A stretch of 64,000 nucleotides of DNA from Rana temporaria. Lineage: Eukaryota; Chordata; Amphibia; Anura; Ranidae. Each line of letters starts with the position of its first letter. Positions within the stretch are counted from its first letter, which is position 1. The notes below the pieces were generated by a model. That model worked only from the letters and a program-made list of their open reading frames with translations, made no database searches and was not told the origin of the DNA. Where the stretch lies: positions 293,517,599 to 293,581,598 of the forward strand of contig NC_053492.1 in assembly GCF_905171775.1 (NCBI RefSeq). The letters are read 5' to 3'. Made by a program: the position numbers and the translations under genes. Shown in pieces: positions 11,058-20,513 of this stretch.

Positions 11058-13613
11058 CTATAAGAATGATTTGTATGTTTGAAGCTCATTAATACCTGGG
11101 GGTTGGGTGGCATTTAGTCTTTCAATCCACTTGGTTTCACTTTGTAGGATCTTTTTATCCCAGTCACCTCCTCTTGGGTCTCGTGTGATCACAGCCAGAA
11201 CCAAAAAAGAGGCGGGGGATGTGTCAAAACGGTGGTAGAGGTCCAAGTGCCGACTGACAGGTGTTAGAATTTTTCCGCTAGCGGAATAATATATATGGTC
11301 TCTTATTCGTTGACGCAAGGGTCGGATAGTTTTCCCGACATAATACACGCCACACAGACATGACATAAGATACACTACACCCATGGTATTACAGTCGGCC
11401 TTGAATTTAGGTGAGAATCTTTCACCATTTGGTAGAGTAAATTCTCTGCCTATCATCACATATTTACAAAAGGCACAGTGTCCACACCTCGACATCCCCT
11501 TGTCCATTGATGGTTCTTGTTTATTGGGGGCATAATGGCTGCATGTAAGTTGATCTCTAAGCGATGTAGATCGTCTAAATATTATTTCTGGGCGTTCACC
11601 CACATACTTGCTGAGGATAGAATCCTCACGTAGGATGTGCCAATGTTTGGTGAGTGCCTCTCTTAGTTGGGCCTGTTGGTCGGAATATTTAGTAATAAAC
11701 TTAACAGAAATGAAAGGGTCCTGTATAGTTCGAGCTTTATGCAAAAGGGTGTTTCTAGGTTGTTGAATTGTTTTGTTGAAGGCCTTACGTAAAAGCGTTT
11801 TTGAATACCCCCGTGCCAAAAGGCGGTCCCTGAGTTGGTTGGCGTGGTATTTGAAGTCTGCATCATGTGTGCAGTTTCGTCTCAGCCTGAGATATTGTGC
11901 ATATGGTATACTTCTTTTAAGTGGAATTGCATGTGCACTATCTGAGTGTAAAATCGTATTGCCCGCAGTTGCCTTACGATATAAGGTGGATGCAAGACAA
12001 TTGTCGCTGTCAATGAAGACCTCCACATCTAAAAAGGATATTTTGCGGGGATGGCTGTTCACCGTAAACTTCAGGTTATAATTGTTGGAATTAAGACCAT
12101 CAACGAAGTCTGTCAGGGATGCAAGATCACCTGTCCAAACCAGAAAGACATCGTCGATGTATCTAAGCCATACTGCCGTCTGATTGGTAAAAATAGATAG
12201 CTGTTCATCTGAAAAAATGTCACGTTCCCACCCCCCCAGGTACAGGTTGGCGTAGGCCGGTGCGCAACAAGTGCCCATGGCCACACCCTGTACCTGGAGG
12301 TAGTGGGAACCATTGAAAGTAAACCAATTGTGAGTCAAAATAAATAAAAGTAGTTTCAAGATGAACTCATTGAAGGGCCAGGAATGGTGGTCTTGTTCCA
12401 TGAGGAACGTGCGTGCCATCCCGACGCCCTGCTCGTGGGGGATGCTGGAGTAGAGGGCCTCCACATCCAAAGTCACGAGGAGGGCGTCGGGAGGGACAAG
12501 CACGCCCTCGATTTGTTTAAGGAAGTCTAATGTATCTTTAACAAAAGACGGCAGGCTGATGACGTGGGGTGTTAAGAAGAAGTCAATGAACCTGCTAGCA
12601 TTTTCCGTGATAGACCCAATGCCTGAAACAATGGGTCTGCCAGGAGGTACTTTAAGGTTCTTATGTACCTTGGGTAGGGCATAAAAGGTTGGAGCCCGTG
12701 GAAATTTTATATTAAGGTAATCATACGTGTCCTGATCTATTAGGCCCTTCATAAACGCTTCTCCTATCAGTGATTTATAATCATTGGCATATTGTGTCAC
12801 TGACATCTCTACAATTTTTTGGTACCAAGACCGGTTAGATAAGATGTTCATACACATTTTTTCATATTGTGTATTGGTCATTAATACAATGTTACCTCCC
12901 TTATCTGAGGGTTTGATGGTAAGGTCTGGGTGGTTTTTTAGTTTCCTAATTGAGAGGGTTTGTTGTTTCGTCAGGTTAGACTGTATAGGGTTGACATCAA
13001 GTGATTTGATTTCGCTTACAGTGGCCAATAGAAATGACCAAACATATGAATTGGTAGTTAAATCTGGAAATTTAGTGGATTTAAGTTTGAACTTGTGGTT
13101 TGGTAAAACCAACTTAGGGGGTGTGGGGGACTCTAGGTCGCTAAGGTTGGGGGTTACAGGTGCAGTTTCACTTTCTTCTAATAGTAGTACCAAATCCCTA
13201 AAGGCTCGAAATTCAGCCATAGTAAAGTCCTTCATCTTTTCCGCCAGGTCTTTATCTTTCTTGGATCGCAACCGATCCTGATCGAATAGATATTTGTAAG
13301 TTAGTTTCCTGGCGAAAAGATAAAGATCTTTAATTGTTTCATATTTATCGAGCTGTGACGTAGGGCAGAAGCTAAGACCAAAATGTAAGACTTCCAATTC
13401 TGTTTCAGAGAATTTATAGGAAGTCAAATTGATGATGTTACATCCTACGTTAGGGGGGTTAGAAGCGGGATCAAGGGAAAATTCTGTTGTGAGGGTCCTG
13501 GTAGGGCTAAGTGGGAATCTAAAGTACTTTGTTTGGTACTTGTATTGCCAATATTCAATAGGCTGGGTGACAGGAGTGACCCATTTGAGTTTGTCCGTCC
13601 CGACTGATGGCAT
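11058..13613 (-). CDS. PLE ORF2: reverse transcriptase with GIY-YIG endonuclease (left copy)
   Basis: 851 codons, intact, translating to the same protein as the right-copy ORF at 15734-18289; see that entry for domains. A second uninterrupted copy on the opposite strand suggests that both arms derive from one recent template. Its own ORF1 is truncated and frameshifted and the copy lacks a 5' pseudo-LTR, so its expression would depend on an outside promoter. Confidence 0.9.
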   Translation of the reverse strand: MPSVGTDKLKWVTPVTQPIEYWQYKYQTKYFRFPLSPTRTLTTEFSLDPASNPPNVGCNIINLTSYKFSETELEVLHFGLSFCPTSQLDKYETIKDLYLFARKLTYKYLFDQDRLRSKKDKDLAEKMKDFTMAEFRAFRDLVLLLEESETAPVTPNLSDLESPTPPKLVLPNHKFKLKSTKFPDLTTNSYVWSFLLATVSEIKSLDVNPIQSNLTKQQTLSIRKLKNHPDLTIKPSDKGGNIVLMTNTQYEKMCMNILSNRSWYQKIVEMSVTQYANDYKSLIGEAFMKGLIDQDTYDYLNIKFPRAPTFYALPKVHKNLKVPPGRPIVSGIGSITENASRFIDFFLTPHVISLPSFVKDTLDFLKQIEGVLVPPDALLVTLDVEALYSSIPHEQGVGMARTFLMEQDHHSWPFNEFILKLLLFILTHNWFTFNGSHYLQVQGVAMGTCCAPAYANLYLGGWERDIFSDEQLSIFTNQTAVWLRYIDDVFLVWTGDLASLTDFVDGLNSNNYNLKFTVNSHPRKISFLDVEVFIDSDNCLASTLYRKATAGNTILHSDSAHAIPLKRSIPYAQYLRLRRNCTHDADFKYHANQLRDRLLARGYSKTLLRKAFNKTIQQPRNTLLHKARTIQDPFISVKFITKYSDQQAQLREALTKHWHILREDSILSKYVGERPEIIFRRSTSLRDQLTCSHYAPNKQEPSMDKGMSRCGHCAFCKYVMIGREFTLPNGERFSPKFKADCNTMGVVYLMSCLCGVYYVGKTIRPLRQRIRDHIYYSASGKILTPVSRHLDLYHRFDTSPASFLVLAVITRDPRGGDWDKKILQSETKWIERLNATQPPGINELQTYKSFL

Positions 13614-14216
13614 ATGTTAGCTTGAGTGGGTCTCAAAGTTTGTGGCATCAGTTCTCCAGATCCAGTAGGTTGGAGCATCTGAAGTGCTTGAGATGCCTTA
13701 GGGCCCAAATAACTCAGCTGTTGTCCGGGAGTGGCATTGGTTACCATCATATTCGTGTGTTGTGTTACCTGTTGTAAGTGCCCAGTACGTGCTGTGTGAC
13801 TCATGTCATTTTCTTGACGTTTTTTTTGGGTGTGGGGTGGCATGGGTGCCATTGTAACCCCTCTTACGGGTACCACCATGCGTGAAAGGACGTGTTCCCT
13901 GTGATGGAAGGGTAGTGGAAAGATGAGAAAGTGAGGGGGGTATTGAAGAGTCAGACTCAGAGTCCTCCTCTCTAGAACTATAAGTCTGGTTAGGGTTGGA
14001 TTTGCGGCCTGGTCTGCCCCTCCTGGAATTCGGAGCCGATGAATTCCAGTGATAGGCGAACCCCTCCGCAAAGGCCAGCTTGTCCTTATACATTTTTGTC
14101 TGTTTTTTGGAAATAATATCTTTATTGAGTTTGTTTAGGTACTCCTTGAGTTCTTGCCATTTTTTGTCAAATAATTTGTGATTTTTAACATAATCATATT
14201 GTGTCTGCAAATTGAC
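13445..14216 (-). pseudogene. PLE ORF1, 5'-truncated and frameshifted (left copy)
   Basis: Matches the right-copy ORF1 from about residue 117 (NLQTQYDYVKNHK) to its end. The first 116 residues are missing because the copy stops at 14216. An A-run is 8 long here (T-run near 13820 on the plus strand) against 7 in the right copy, which shifts the frame after HPKK. The coding remainder continues in another frame to 13445. The break is a single homopolymer base, so a sequencing or assembly error at this position is possible. Confidence 0.82.
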
Positions 14217-14219
14217 TTT

Positions 14220-14398
14220 GGGCTTGTATCAATAAAAAAATTTATTTTACATTCTATGCTGACCATTGGTGCCTATAAAGTCCATTATTCCTTCAAAATT
14301 AAAAACTCCCACTTATGTTAGGACGTGGCACCGCAATATCTTAGGACACCCATAGTCCATCCTATGGTTGGTGTTCCTTTATTTTTTATTTCATTCTC
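14220..14398 (+). repeat. 5' pseudo-LTR of the right PLE copy
   Basis: 178 bp nearly identical to 20514-20691 in direct orientation, so the right copy is pLTR-ORF1-ORF2-UTR-pLTR. It contains AATAAA (14231-14236), the 16-nt segment CCTATAAAGTCCATTA (14272-14287) complementary to the ORF1 start, and a hairpin CCATAG-TCCATC-CTATGG (about 14350-14367). Confidence 0.88.
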
Positions 14399-14786
14399 AA
14401 TACAGGGTGGAAGCACCCATTATAATTTGATGGTCCTTTTCTTACCAATATTCTAACATGAATTATTAAAGTACTGTTATAGCCAATATTTTTATTTTTC
14501 TTTAAACATACATTATGTCTTTTCAGAACTTATAGGCCCTCTATTTTAGAACCTATAAGCCCTATACTTTAGGTGGGTAAGTAGAGGGAATTGTCCCTCT
14601 TCTTTCCCCCCCCCCACTCCCCTATCTGCGAGGCCCTTCCTCTCTATTTTGAGCTTGTTTCGAAATTTGGTACATCTATCTTTTGGGTTTGGTTCTCTTG
14701 CAAAATATCTTTACTGCTGTGGATTGATTGATCCTACAAATTTGATTTTGCTGTGATTTTTTTCTTTTGTTCTATACTGCCGAGTA
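14399..14786 (+). other. 5' leader between pseudo-LTR and ORF1
   Basis: 388 bp, pyrimidine-rich, with a C-run near 14607-14616. It is not present in the left copy, because that copy starts inside ORF1. No short upstream ORF of note. Confidence 0.6.
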
Positions 14787-15902
14787 ATGGACTTTATAGG
14801 AGATGCCTGGTCTGGTTATATGAAGGAAATACATACTAACTGTAATATCGATACTAGAGACGATATAAGTTTAAACCAATACATGGCCAAAGCCAGAAGA
14901 CTTCTTAAAAAGAAGTCCAACCTGTACTGGCACATAGAATTCTTTCAACAGTACATACAGGACAGGGTGTGCCCGGTAGGACTTAGAGTTCAACTCTTTC
15001 CATCTTTTGGAGACCTTACATCAGAGTTCAAACGGAATTGGGAATCTGAACTTACCAGATGTAGTATTGAGCTAATCAAACTATTGGTTGCGCAGTACAA
15101 ATCTGACCTTCAGATTCTCGATCAGGACCTAGTCAATTTGCAGACACAATATGATTATGTTAAAAATCACAAATTATTTGACAAAAAATGGCAAGAACTC
15201 AAGGAGTACCTAAACAAACTCAATAAAGATATTATTTCCAAAAAACAGACAAAAATGTATAAGGACAAGCTGGCCTTTGCGGAGGGGTTCGCCTATCACT
15301 GGAATTCATCGGCTCCGAATTCCAGGAGGGGCAGACCAGGCCGCAAATCCAACCCTAACCAGACTTATAGTTCTAGAGAGGAGGACTCTGAGTCTGACTC
15401 TTCAATACCCCCCTCACTTTCTCATCTTTCCACTACCCTTCCATCACAGGGAACACGTCCTTTCACGCATGGTGGTACCCGTAAGAGGGGTTACAATGGC
15501 ACCCATGCCACCCCACACCCAAAAAAACGTCAAGAAAATGACATGAGTCACACAGCACGTACTGGGCACTTACAACAGGTAACACAACACACGAATATGA
15601 TGGTAACCAATGCCACTCCCGGACAACAGCTGAGTTATTTGGGCCCTAAGGCATCTCAAGCACTTCAGATGCTCCAACCTACTGGATCTGGAGAACTGAT
15701 GCCACAAACTTTGAGACCCACTCAAGCTAACATATGCCATCAGTCGGGACGGACAAACTCAAATGGGTCACTCCTGTCACCCAGCCTATTGAATATTGGC
15801 AATACAAGTACCAAACAAAGTACTTTAGATTCCCACTTAGCCCTACCAGGACCCTCACAACAGAATTTTCCCTTGATCCCGCTTCTAACCCCCCTAACGT
15901 AG
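14787..15902 (+). CDS. PLE ORF1: coiled-coil, AT-hook-like basic protein
   Basis: 371 codons from an ATG in the context GAGTAATGG. Visible parts: an N-terminal helical region (1-85); a probable coiled coil with heptad-like Leu/Ile (about 88-150); a charged segment KKQTKMYKDKLAF (152-164); a basic AT-hook-like core RRGRPGRK (180-187); an acidic-serine patch REEDSESDSS (197-206); and a Pro/Thr/Gln-rich, probably disordered tail. No enzyme motif. I infer an RNA/DNA-binding gag-like role from the coiled coil plus basic region and its position upstream of the RT. The last 169 nt overlap ORF2 in another frame. The start codon lies in a 16-nt stretch complementary to the pseudo-LTR. Confidence 0.78.
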   Translation: MDFIGDAWSGYMKEIHTNCNIDTRDDISLNQYMAKARRLLKKKSNLYWHIEFFQQYIQDRVCPVGLRVQLFPSFGDLTSEFKRNWESELTRCSIELIKLLVAQYKSDLQILDQDLVNLQTQYDYVKNHKLFDKKWQELKEYLNKLNKDIISKKQTKMYKDKLAFAEGFAYHWNSSAPNSRRGRPGRKSNPNQTYSSREEDSESDSSIPPSLSHLSTTLPSQGTRPFTHGGTRKRGYNGTHATPHPKKRQENDMSHTARTGHLQQVTQHTNMMVTNATPGQQLSYLGPKASQALQMLQPTGSGELMPQTLRPTQANICHQSGRTNSNGSLLSPSLLNIGNTSTKQSTLDSHLALPGPSQQNFPLIPLLTPLT

Positions 15903-18289
15903 GATGTAACATCATCAATTTGACTTCCTATAAATTCTCTGAAACAGAATTGGAAGTCTTACATTTTGGTCTTAGCTTCTGCCCTACGTCACAGCTCGAT
16001 AAATATGAAACAATTAAAGATCTTTATCTTTTCGCCAGGAAACTAACTTACAAATATCTATTCGATCAGGATCGGTTGCGATCCAAGAAAGATAAAGACC
16101 TGGCGGAAAAGATGAAGGACTTTACTATGGCTGAATTTCGAGCCTTTAGGGATTTGGTACTACTATTAGAAGAAAGTGAAACTGCACCTGTAACCCCCAA
16201 CCTTAGCGACCTAGAGTCCCCCACACCCCCTAAGTTGGTTTTACCAAACCACAAGTTCAAACTTAAATCCACTAAATTTCCAGATTTAACTACCAATTCA
16301 TATGTTTGGTCATTTCTATTGGCCACTGTAAGCGAAATCAAATCACTTGATGTCAACCCTATACAGTCTAACCTGACGAAACAACAAACCCTCTCAATTA
16401 GGAAACTAAAAAACCACCCAGACCTTACCATCAAACCCTCAGATAAGGGAGGTAACATTGTATTAATGACCAATACACAATATGAAAAAATGTGTATGAA
16501 CATCTTATCTAACCGGTCTTGGTACCAAAAAATTGTAGAGATGTCAGTGACACAATATGCCAATGATTATAAATCACTGATAGGAGAAGCGTTTATGAAG
16601 GGCCTAATAGATCAGGACACGTATGATTACCTTAATATAAAATTTCCACGGGCTCCAACCTTTTATGCCCTACCCAAGGTACATAAGAACCTTAAAGTAC
16701 CTCCTGGCAGACCCATTGTTTCAGGCATTGGGTCTATCACGGAAAATGCTAGCAGGTTCATTGACTTCTTCTTAACACCCCACGTCATCAGCCTGCCGTC
16801 TTTTGTTAAAGATACATTAGACTTCCTTAAACAAATCGAGGGCGTGCTTGTCCCTCCCGACGCCCTCCTCGTGACTTTGGATGTGGAGGCCCTCTACTCC
16901 AGCATCCCCCACGAGCAGGGCGTCGGGATGGCACGCACGTTCCTCATGGAACAAGACCACCATTCCTGGCCCTTCAATGAGTTCATCTTGAAACTACTTT
17001 TATTTATTTTGACTCACAATTGGTTTACTTTCAATGGTTCCCACTACCTCCAGGTACAGGGTGTGGCCATGGGCACTTGTTGCGCACCGGCCTACGCCAA
17101 CCTGTACCTGGGGGGGTGGGAACGTGACATTTTTTCAGATGAACAGCTATCTATTTTTACCAATCAGACGGCAGTATGGCTTAGATACATCGACGATGTC
17201 TTTCTGGTTTGGACAGGTGATCTTGCATCCCTGACAGACTTCGTTGATGGTCTTAATTCCAACAATTATAACCTGAAGTTTACGGTGAACAGCCATCCCC
17301 GCAAAATATCCTTTTTAGATGTGGAGGTCTTCATTGACAGCGACAATTGTCTTGCATCCACCTTATATCGTAAGGCAACTGCGGGCAATACGATTTTACA
17401 CTCAGATAGTGCACATGCAATTCCACTTAAAAGAAGTATACCATATGCACAATATCTCAGGCTGAGACGAAACTGCACACATGATGCAGACTTCAAATAC
17501 CACGCCAACCAACTCAGGGACCGCCTTTTGGCACGGGGGTATTCAAAAACGCTTTTACGTAAGGCCTTCAACAAAACAATTCAACAACCTAGAAACACCC
17601 TTTTGCATAAAGCTCGAACTATACAGGACCCTTTCATTTCTGTTAAGTTTATTACTAAATATTCCGACCAACAGGCCCAACTAAGAGAGGCACTCACCAA
17701 ACATTGGCACATCCTACGTGAGGATTCTATCCTCAGCAAGTATGTGGGTGAACGCCCAGAAATAATATTTAGACGATCTACATCGCTTAGAGATCAACTT
17801 ACATGCAGCCATTATGCCCCCAATAAACAAGAACCATCAATGGACAAGGGGATGTCGAGGTGTGGACACTGTGCCTTTTGTAAATATGTGATGATAGGCA
17901 GAGAATTTACTCTACCAAATGGTGAAAGATTCTCACCTAAATTCAAGGCCGACTGTAATACCATGGGTGTAGTGTATCTTATGTCATGTCTGTGTGGCGT
18001 GTATTATGTCGGGAAAACTATCCGACCCTTGCGTCAACGAATAAGAGACCATATATATTATTCCGCTAGCGGAAAAATTCTAACACCTGTCAGTCGGCAC
18101 TTGGACCTCTACCACCGTTTTGACACATCCCCCGCCTCTTTTTTGGTTCTGGCTGTGATCACACGAGACCCAAGAGGAGGTGACTGGGATAAAAAGATCC
18201 TACAAAGTGAAACCAAGTGGATTGAAAGACTAAATGCCACCCAACCCCCAGGTATTAATGAGCTTCAAACATACAAATCATTCTTATAG
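15734..18289 (+). CDS. PLE ORF2: reverse transcriptase with GIY-YIG endonuclease (right copy)
   Basis: 851 codons, intact. Order: N-terminal region (1-230); KPSDKGG (234-240); LPKVHK (313-318), a signature shared by Penelope-like and telomerase RTs; first catalytic Asp in TLDVEALYSSIPH (Asp383); QGVAMGTCCAP (442-452); catalytic YIDD (485-488); FLDVEV (528-533); a Cys-rich linker RCGHCAFCKY (Cys710/713/716) with Cys741/752/754; then a GIY-YIG nuclease with GVVY (745-748), YVGKT (758-762), an Arg-rich helix (763-771), metal-binding Glu826 and a C-terminal LNATQPPGIN. The product should nick target DNA and prime cDNA synthesis there. The ATG is two codons after an in-frame TAA (15728-15730), so translation needs its own start or a -1 shift from ORF1 after that point. 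All expected catalytic residues are present. Exact PLE clade not determined. Confidence 0.93.
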   Translation: MPSVGTDKLKWVTPVTQPIEYWQYKYQTKYFRFPLSPTRTLTTEFSLDPASNPPNVGCNIINLTSYKFSETELEVLHFGLSFCPTSQLDKYETIKDLYLFARKLTYKYLFDQDRLRSKKDKDLAEKMKDFTMAEFRAFRDLVLLLEESETAPVTPNLSDLESPTPPKLVLPNHKFKLKSTKFPDLTTNSYVWSFLLATVSEIKSLDVNPIQSNLTKQQTLSIRKLKNHPDLTIKPSDKGGNIVLMTNTQYEKMCMNILSNRSWYQKIVEMSVTQYANDYKSLIGEAFMKGLIDQDTYDYLNIKFPRAPTFYALPKVHKNLKVPPGRPIVSGIGSITENASRFIDFFLTPHVISLPSFVKDTLDFLKQIEGVLVPPDALLVTLDVEALYSSIPHEQGVGMARTFLMEQDHHSWPFNEFILKLLLFILTHNWFTFNGSHYLQVQGVAMGTCCAPAYANLYLGGWERDIFSDEQLSIFTNQTAVWLRYIDDVFLVWTGDLASLTDFVDGLNSNNYNLKFTVNSHPRKISFLDVEVFIDSDNCLASTLYRKATAGNTILHSDSAHAIPLKRSIPYAQYLRLRRNCTHDADFKYHANQLRDRLLARGYSKTLLRKAFNKTIQQPRNTLLHKARTIQDPFISVKFITKYSDQQAQLREALTKHWHILREDSILSKYVGERPEIIFRRSTSLRDQLTCSHYAPNKQEPSMDKGMSRCGHCAFCKYVMIGREFTLPNGERFSPKFKADCNTMGVVYLMSCLCGVYYVGKTIRPLRQRIRDHIYYSASGKILTPVSRHLDLYHRFDTSPASFLVLAVITRDPRGGDWDKKILQSETKWIERLNATQPPGINELQTYKSFL

Positions 18290-18939
18290 TTGGTCATGGT
18301 GGTACTTTTTGTGGCTGACTTTGCTTCCTCCCAGGTTTCCTCCCCCCCCCCCCCCTCCCCTAGTAGATTTTTGCAGTATGGCTCTGCTCCCCTCCCCCCG
18401 CAGTGTATTGTGTATGTTTTCTGATATACATTATACTCCACTAGATGTACTTTTCTTCCCCTCGATTGTTTTTCTGCTACTGTAGTTCTGTTCTCTTTCT
18501 CTTTTATGTTCTAATGACTATCAACTTTTCTGCAGATATATTTTAAATGTCTAGACATAATTATGTATATAAAAATATTGAATATGCTTGTATTACTATA
18601 TGCATGTCCTGCCTCACCTGGCAGCATTAATTCATGGCCACTCTTACCATGTATCGGCTTGTGGCGCGTTACTATGTACAATCTAACTCTGTTTATTGTT
18701 TTCCTCTTTTAGGAATCATTACTCTAAGTTTTTTTCACCTATGACTCAGCTTGCCATAGCCGTTAGGACTGATGCATTTGCTTTTTGGGTTTCATGGGGG
18801 GGTAGTGTACGGCCAGACAACCGCAGCGTATCTATGCTGCGGTCTGTTAGGGGATGGATGAGAGATCCTCGGCCTGACCTGTATTGTGTTGATGGACTAT
18901 GCCATCGAATACTTGCAGTGCCAGTCCGACACGCCCCGC

Positions 18940-19224
18940 CTAAACCCATTGGCGGAGCGTGTTCTTACACTCCTCCCCTTCCACGAGGACCGGCCCGGTC
19001 ACCTGCGTTGGCTCTGGCAGGCGTCATCTGACGCCCATGGAGCTTGCGTTGACAGGGGATTGGCCCTCGTGATCTCTGGTCGGAACACGTGACGCGGAAA
19101 TCCCATCCGCTCACGTGATCGGAGGCATGCACGTTTATAACGGAGCAGGATCTCCAGGAAGCTACACGATTGCTCCCACAGACAGTGGCGTGTGAGACAC
19201 CAGATGCACTTGGACATGGTAAGC
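18940..19224 (+). promoter_or_regulatory. Promoter-like CpG block ending in a splice-donor-like motif
   Basis: Within an AT-rich UTR this block is GC- and CpG-rich. It contains CCCATTGGCGG (CCAAT-type, reverse), the dyad GGCGTCA-TC-TGACGCC (about 19019-19034), two CACGTG E-boxes (near 19086 and 19112), a TATA-like CGTTTATAACGG (about 19132-19143), then CATGGTAAGC (19215-19224), a good 5' splice-site match. The layout resembles promoter, transcription start and first exon, as expected if PLE pseudo-LTR regions carry an internal promoter. Function is inferred only. Confidence 0.4.
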
Positions 19225-20260
19225 ACTCCCTCATGGGTCTCTCTCTCTTTCTTTTGATAGCGGTGACTGGCATTATTGGCTATGCTTATACCAGCCCTTA
19301 TTTAGACTGTTTTTTGTTTATTCATCCCTTTTCATACAGATATCATCTCATACCACTACAGCTATGTTCTAATGGTCTGGTCCGGTTCTTACAATTCTTT
19401 TTTGGGATTTAACCCTTATGGGTATTTGCCTATTTTATTCAAAGATATGCAGTCTATATACATTATCTTGCACTGCTTCCTAATCTCTGAACCAGCCCTA
19501 TACTGACTGTACCCTGTACATTGGGTATGTATATTTGTACTTTTTGATTTGGGTTGCTATATGCATCTATGCGTTGCGTAAGCCCTATCGTCTTATTAGC
19601 ACTGTTTATTTCTTATTTTATTAGACCCTATTCCAGTTCAAACTTTGTCCGAAAAACTACATCTTTATCCATCCTATCATCTGGAAAGTATTACCACACT
19701 GATCCAGAACTATCGTTGGAATTTTTACACATATATACATTTATTTTTCACCTATCATTGTTGATGGTAGGTTTATTATACTTGTTTACTTCTCTTACTA
19801 TCATATAATTTCGTTTCTCTATATACACAAAATGGTTCACCCTCACTCTTTTACTGGTGATGTGTGGAGCTTCGCTATTATCTTTCCCTGACTCTATTAC
19901 CACCGACAATTTGAGATATGTATATATATATATATACATTCTCTTTTTTCTTTCTTGCCGCACCATCTAGGCATATCAGTCATTACTCGCCATTTTTTCT
20001 ATTTTGGCGAGGACAGTATTACCTTTCAACACCTCTGATTAACTATATGGGTATGTGGCATGTCCCTACACTTCCCTCACTTTGATTCCCCTGTTTTGCA
20101 CCGGTGGTTTGGCGGTTCTTGGCAATCTGAGTCATTGTTTATGGTGCTTTTTTGCACAAGAAACACTATTTACTCTGATTCACTAAATATATAGTGTTAA
20201 TTTAAAATCTGAAACCAATAATAGTCTATGTTTTTTCCTTCCAGAAAGTATTCTTTTTAA

Positions 20261-20298
20261 GCTCCCGAAGAAGCAGTAACATGCGAAACATGTAGAGC
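20261..20298 (+). ncRNA. Hammerhead-ribozyme-like fold, right PLE copy
   Basis: Helix I GCTC...GAGC closes the motif. The first core strand is CCGAAGAA against the canonical CUGAUGAA (two mismatches). Helix II is GCA-GTAACA-TGC. Then comes the invariant GAAA, a self-complementary ACATGT where the short helix III would form by dimerisation, and an A at the cleavage position. Penelope-like elements are known to carry minimal hammerhead motifs with very short helix III. The two core changes probably impair cleavage. Confidence 0.5.
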
Positions 20299-20513
20299 CT
20301 ATGTATAAAAATACACAAATTGAAGCCTACGTTTGTTCACCAACTGTTGTTGTTGTCCCGTGTGGACTATCTGTGGTTTCTGTACAACCCTTATGGGTTA
20401 TTAGCATTTTAGAGATATTCAATGCTCATTAATGTTTTTAATATAGTCAATTATATGTTTTTTTAATATTGTGTTTCCATATTGTAATTGTTGATTCAAT
20501 TACCCAGATTCCT

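Larger units (their letters stand above)
18290..20513 (+). other. 3' untranslated region of the right PLE copy
   Basis: 2.2 kb with no coding frame. It contains a 14-base C-run (18342-18355), a CpG-rich promoter-like block, a splice-donor-like motif, a TA-microsatellite near 19920-19936 and a hammerhead-like fold. The mirror block in the left copy is 8835-11057. Confidence 0.8.

Noticed and set aside
12784..13281. 165-codon frame antisense to PLE ORF2 (and its mirror at 16066-16563)
   Set aside because: It lies fully inside the RT gene on the other strand and has no domain; it persists only because both arms are identical.
14220..14398. Hammerhead core inside the 178-bp direct repeat
   Set aside because: No CTGATGA/GAAA pair occurs there on either strand; the hammerhead-like fold is further upstream at 20261-20298.
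15731..15902. Canonical -1 frameshift heptamer in the ORF overlap
   Set aside because: No X XXY YYZ site with A or T in the second triplet is in the right frame; only a six-C run and TTTTCCC occur.
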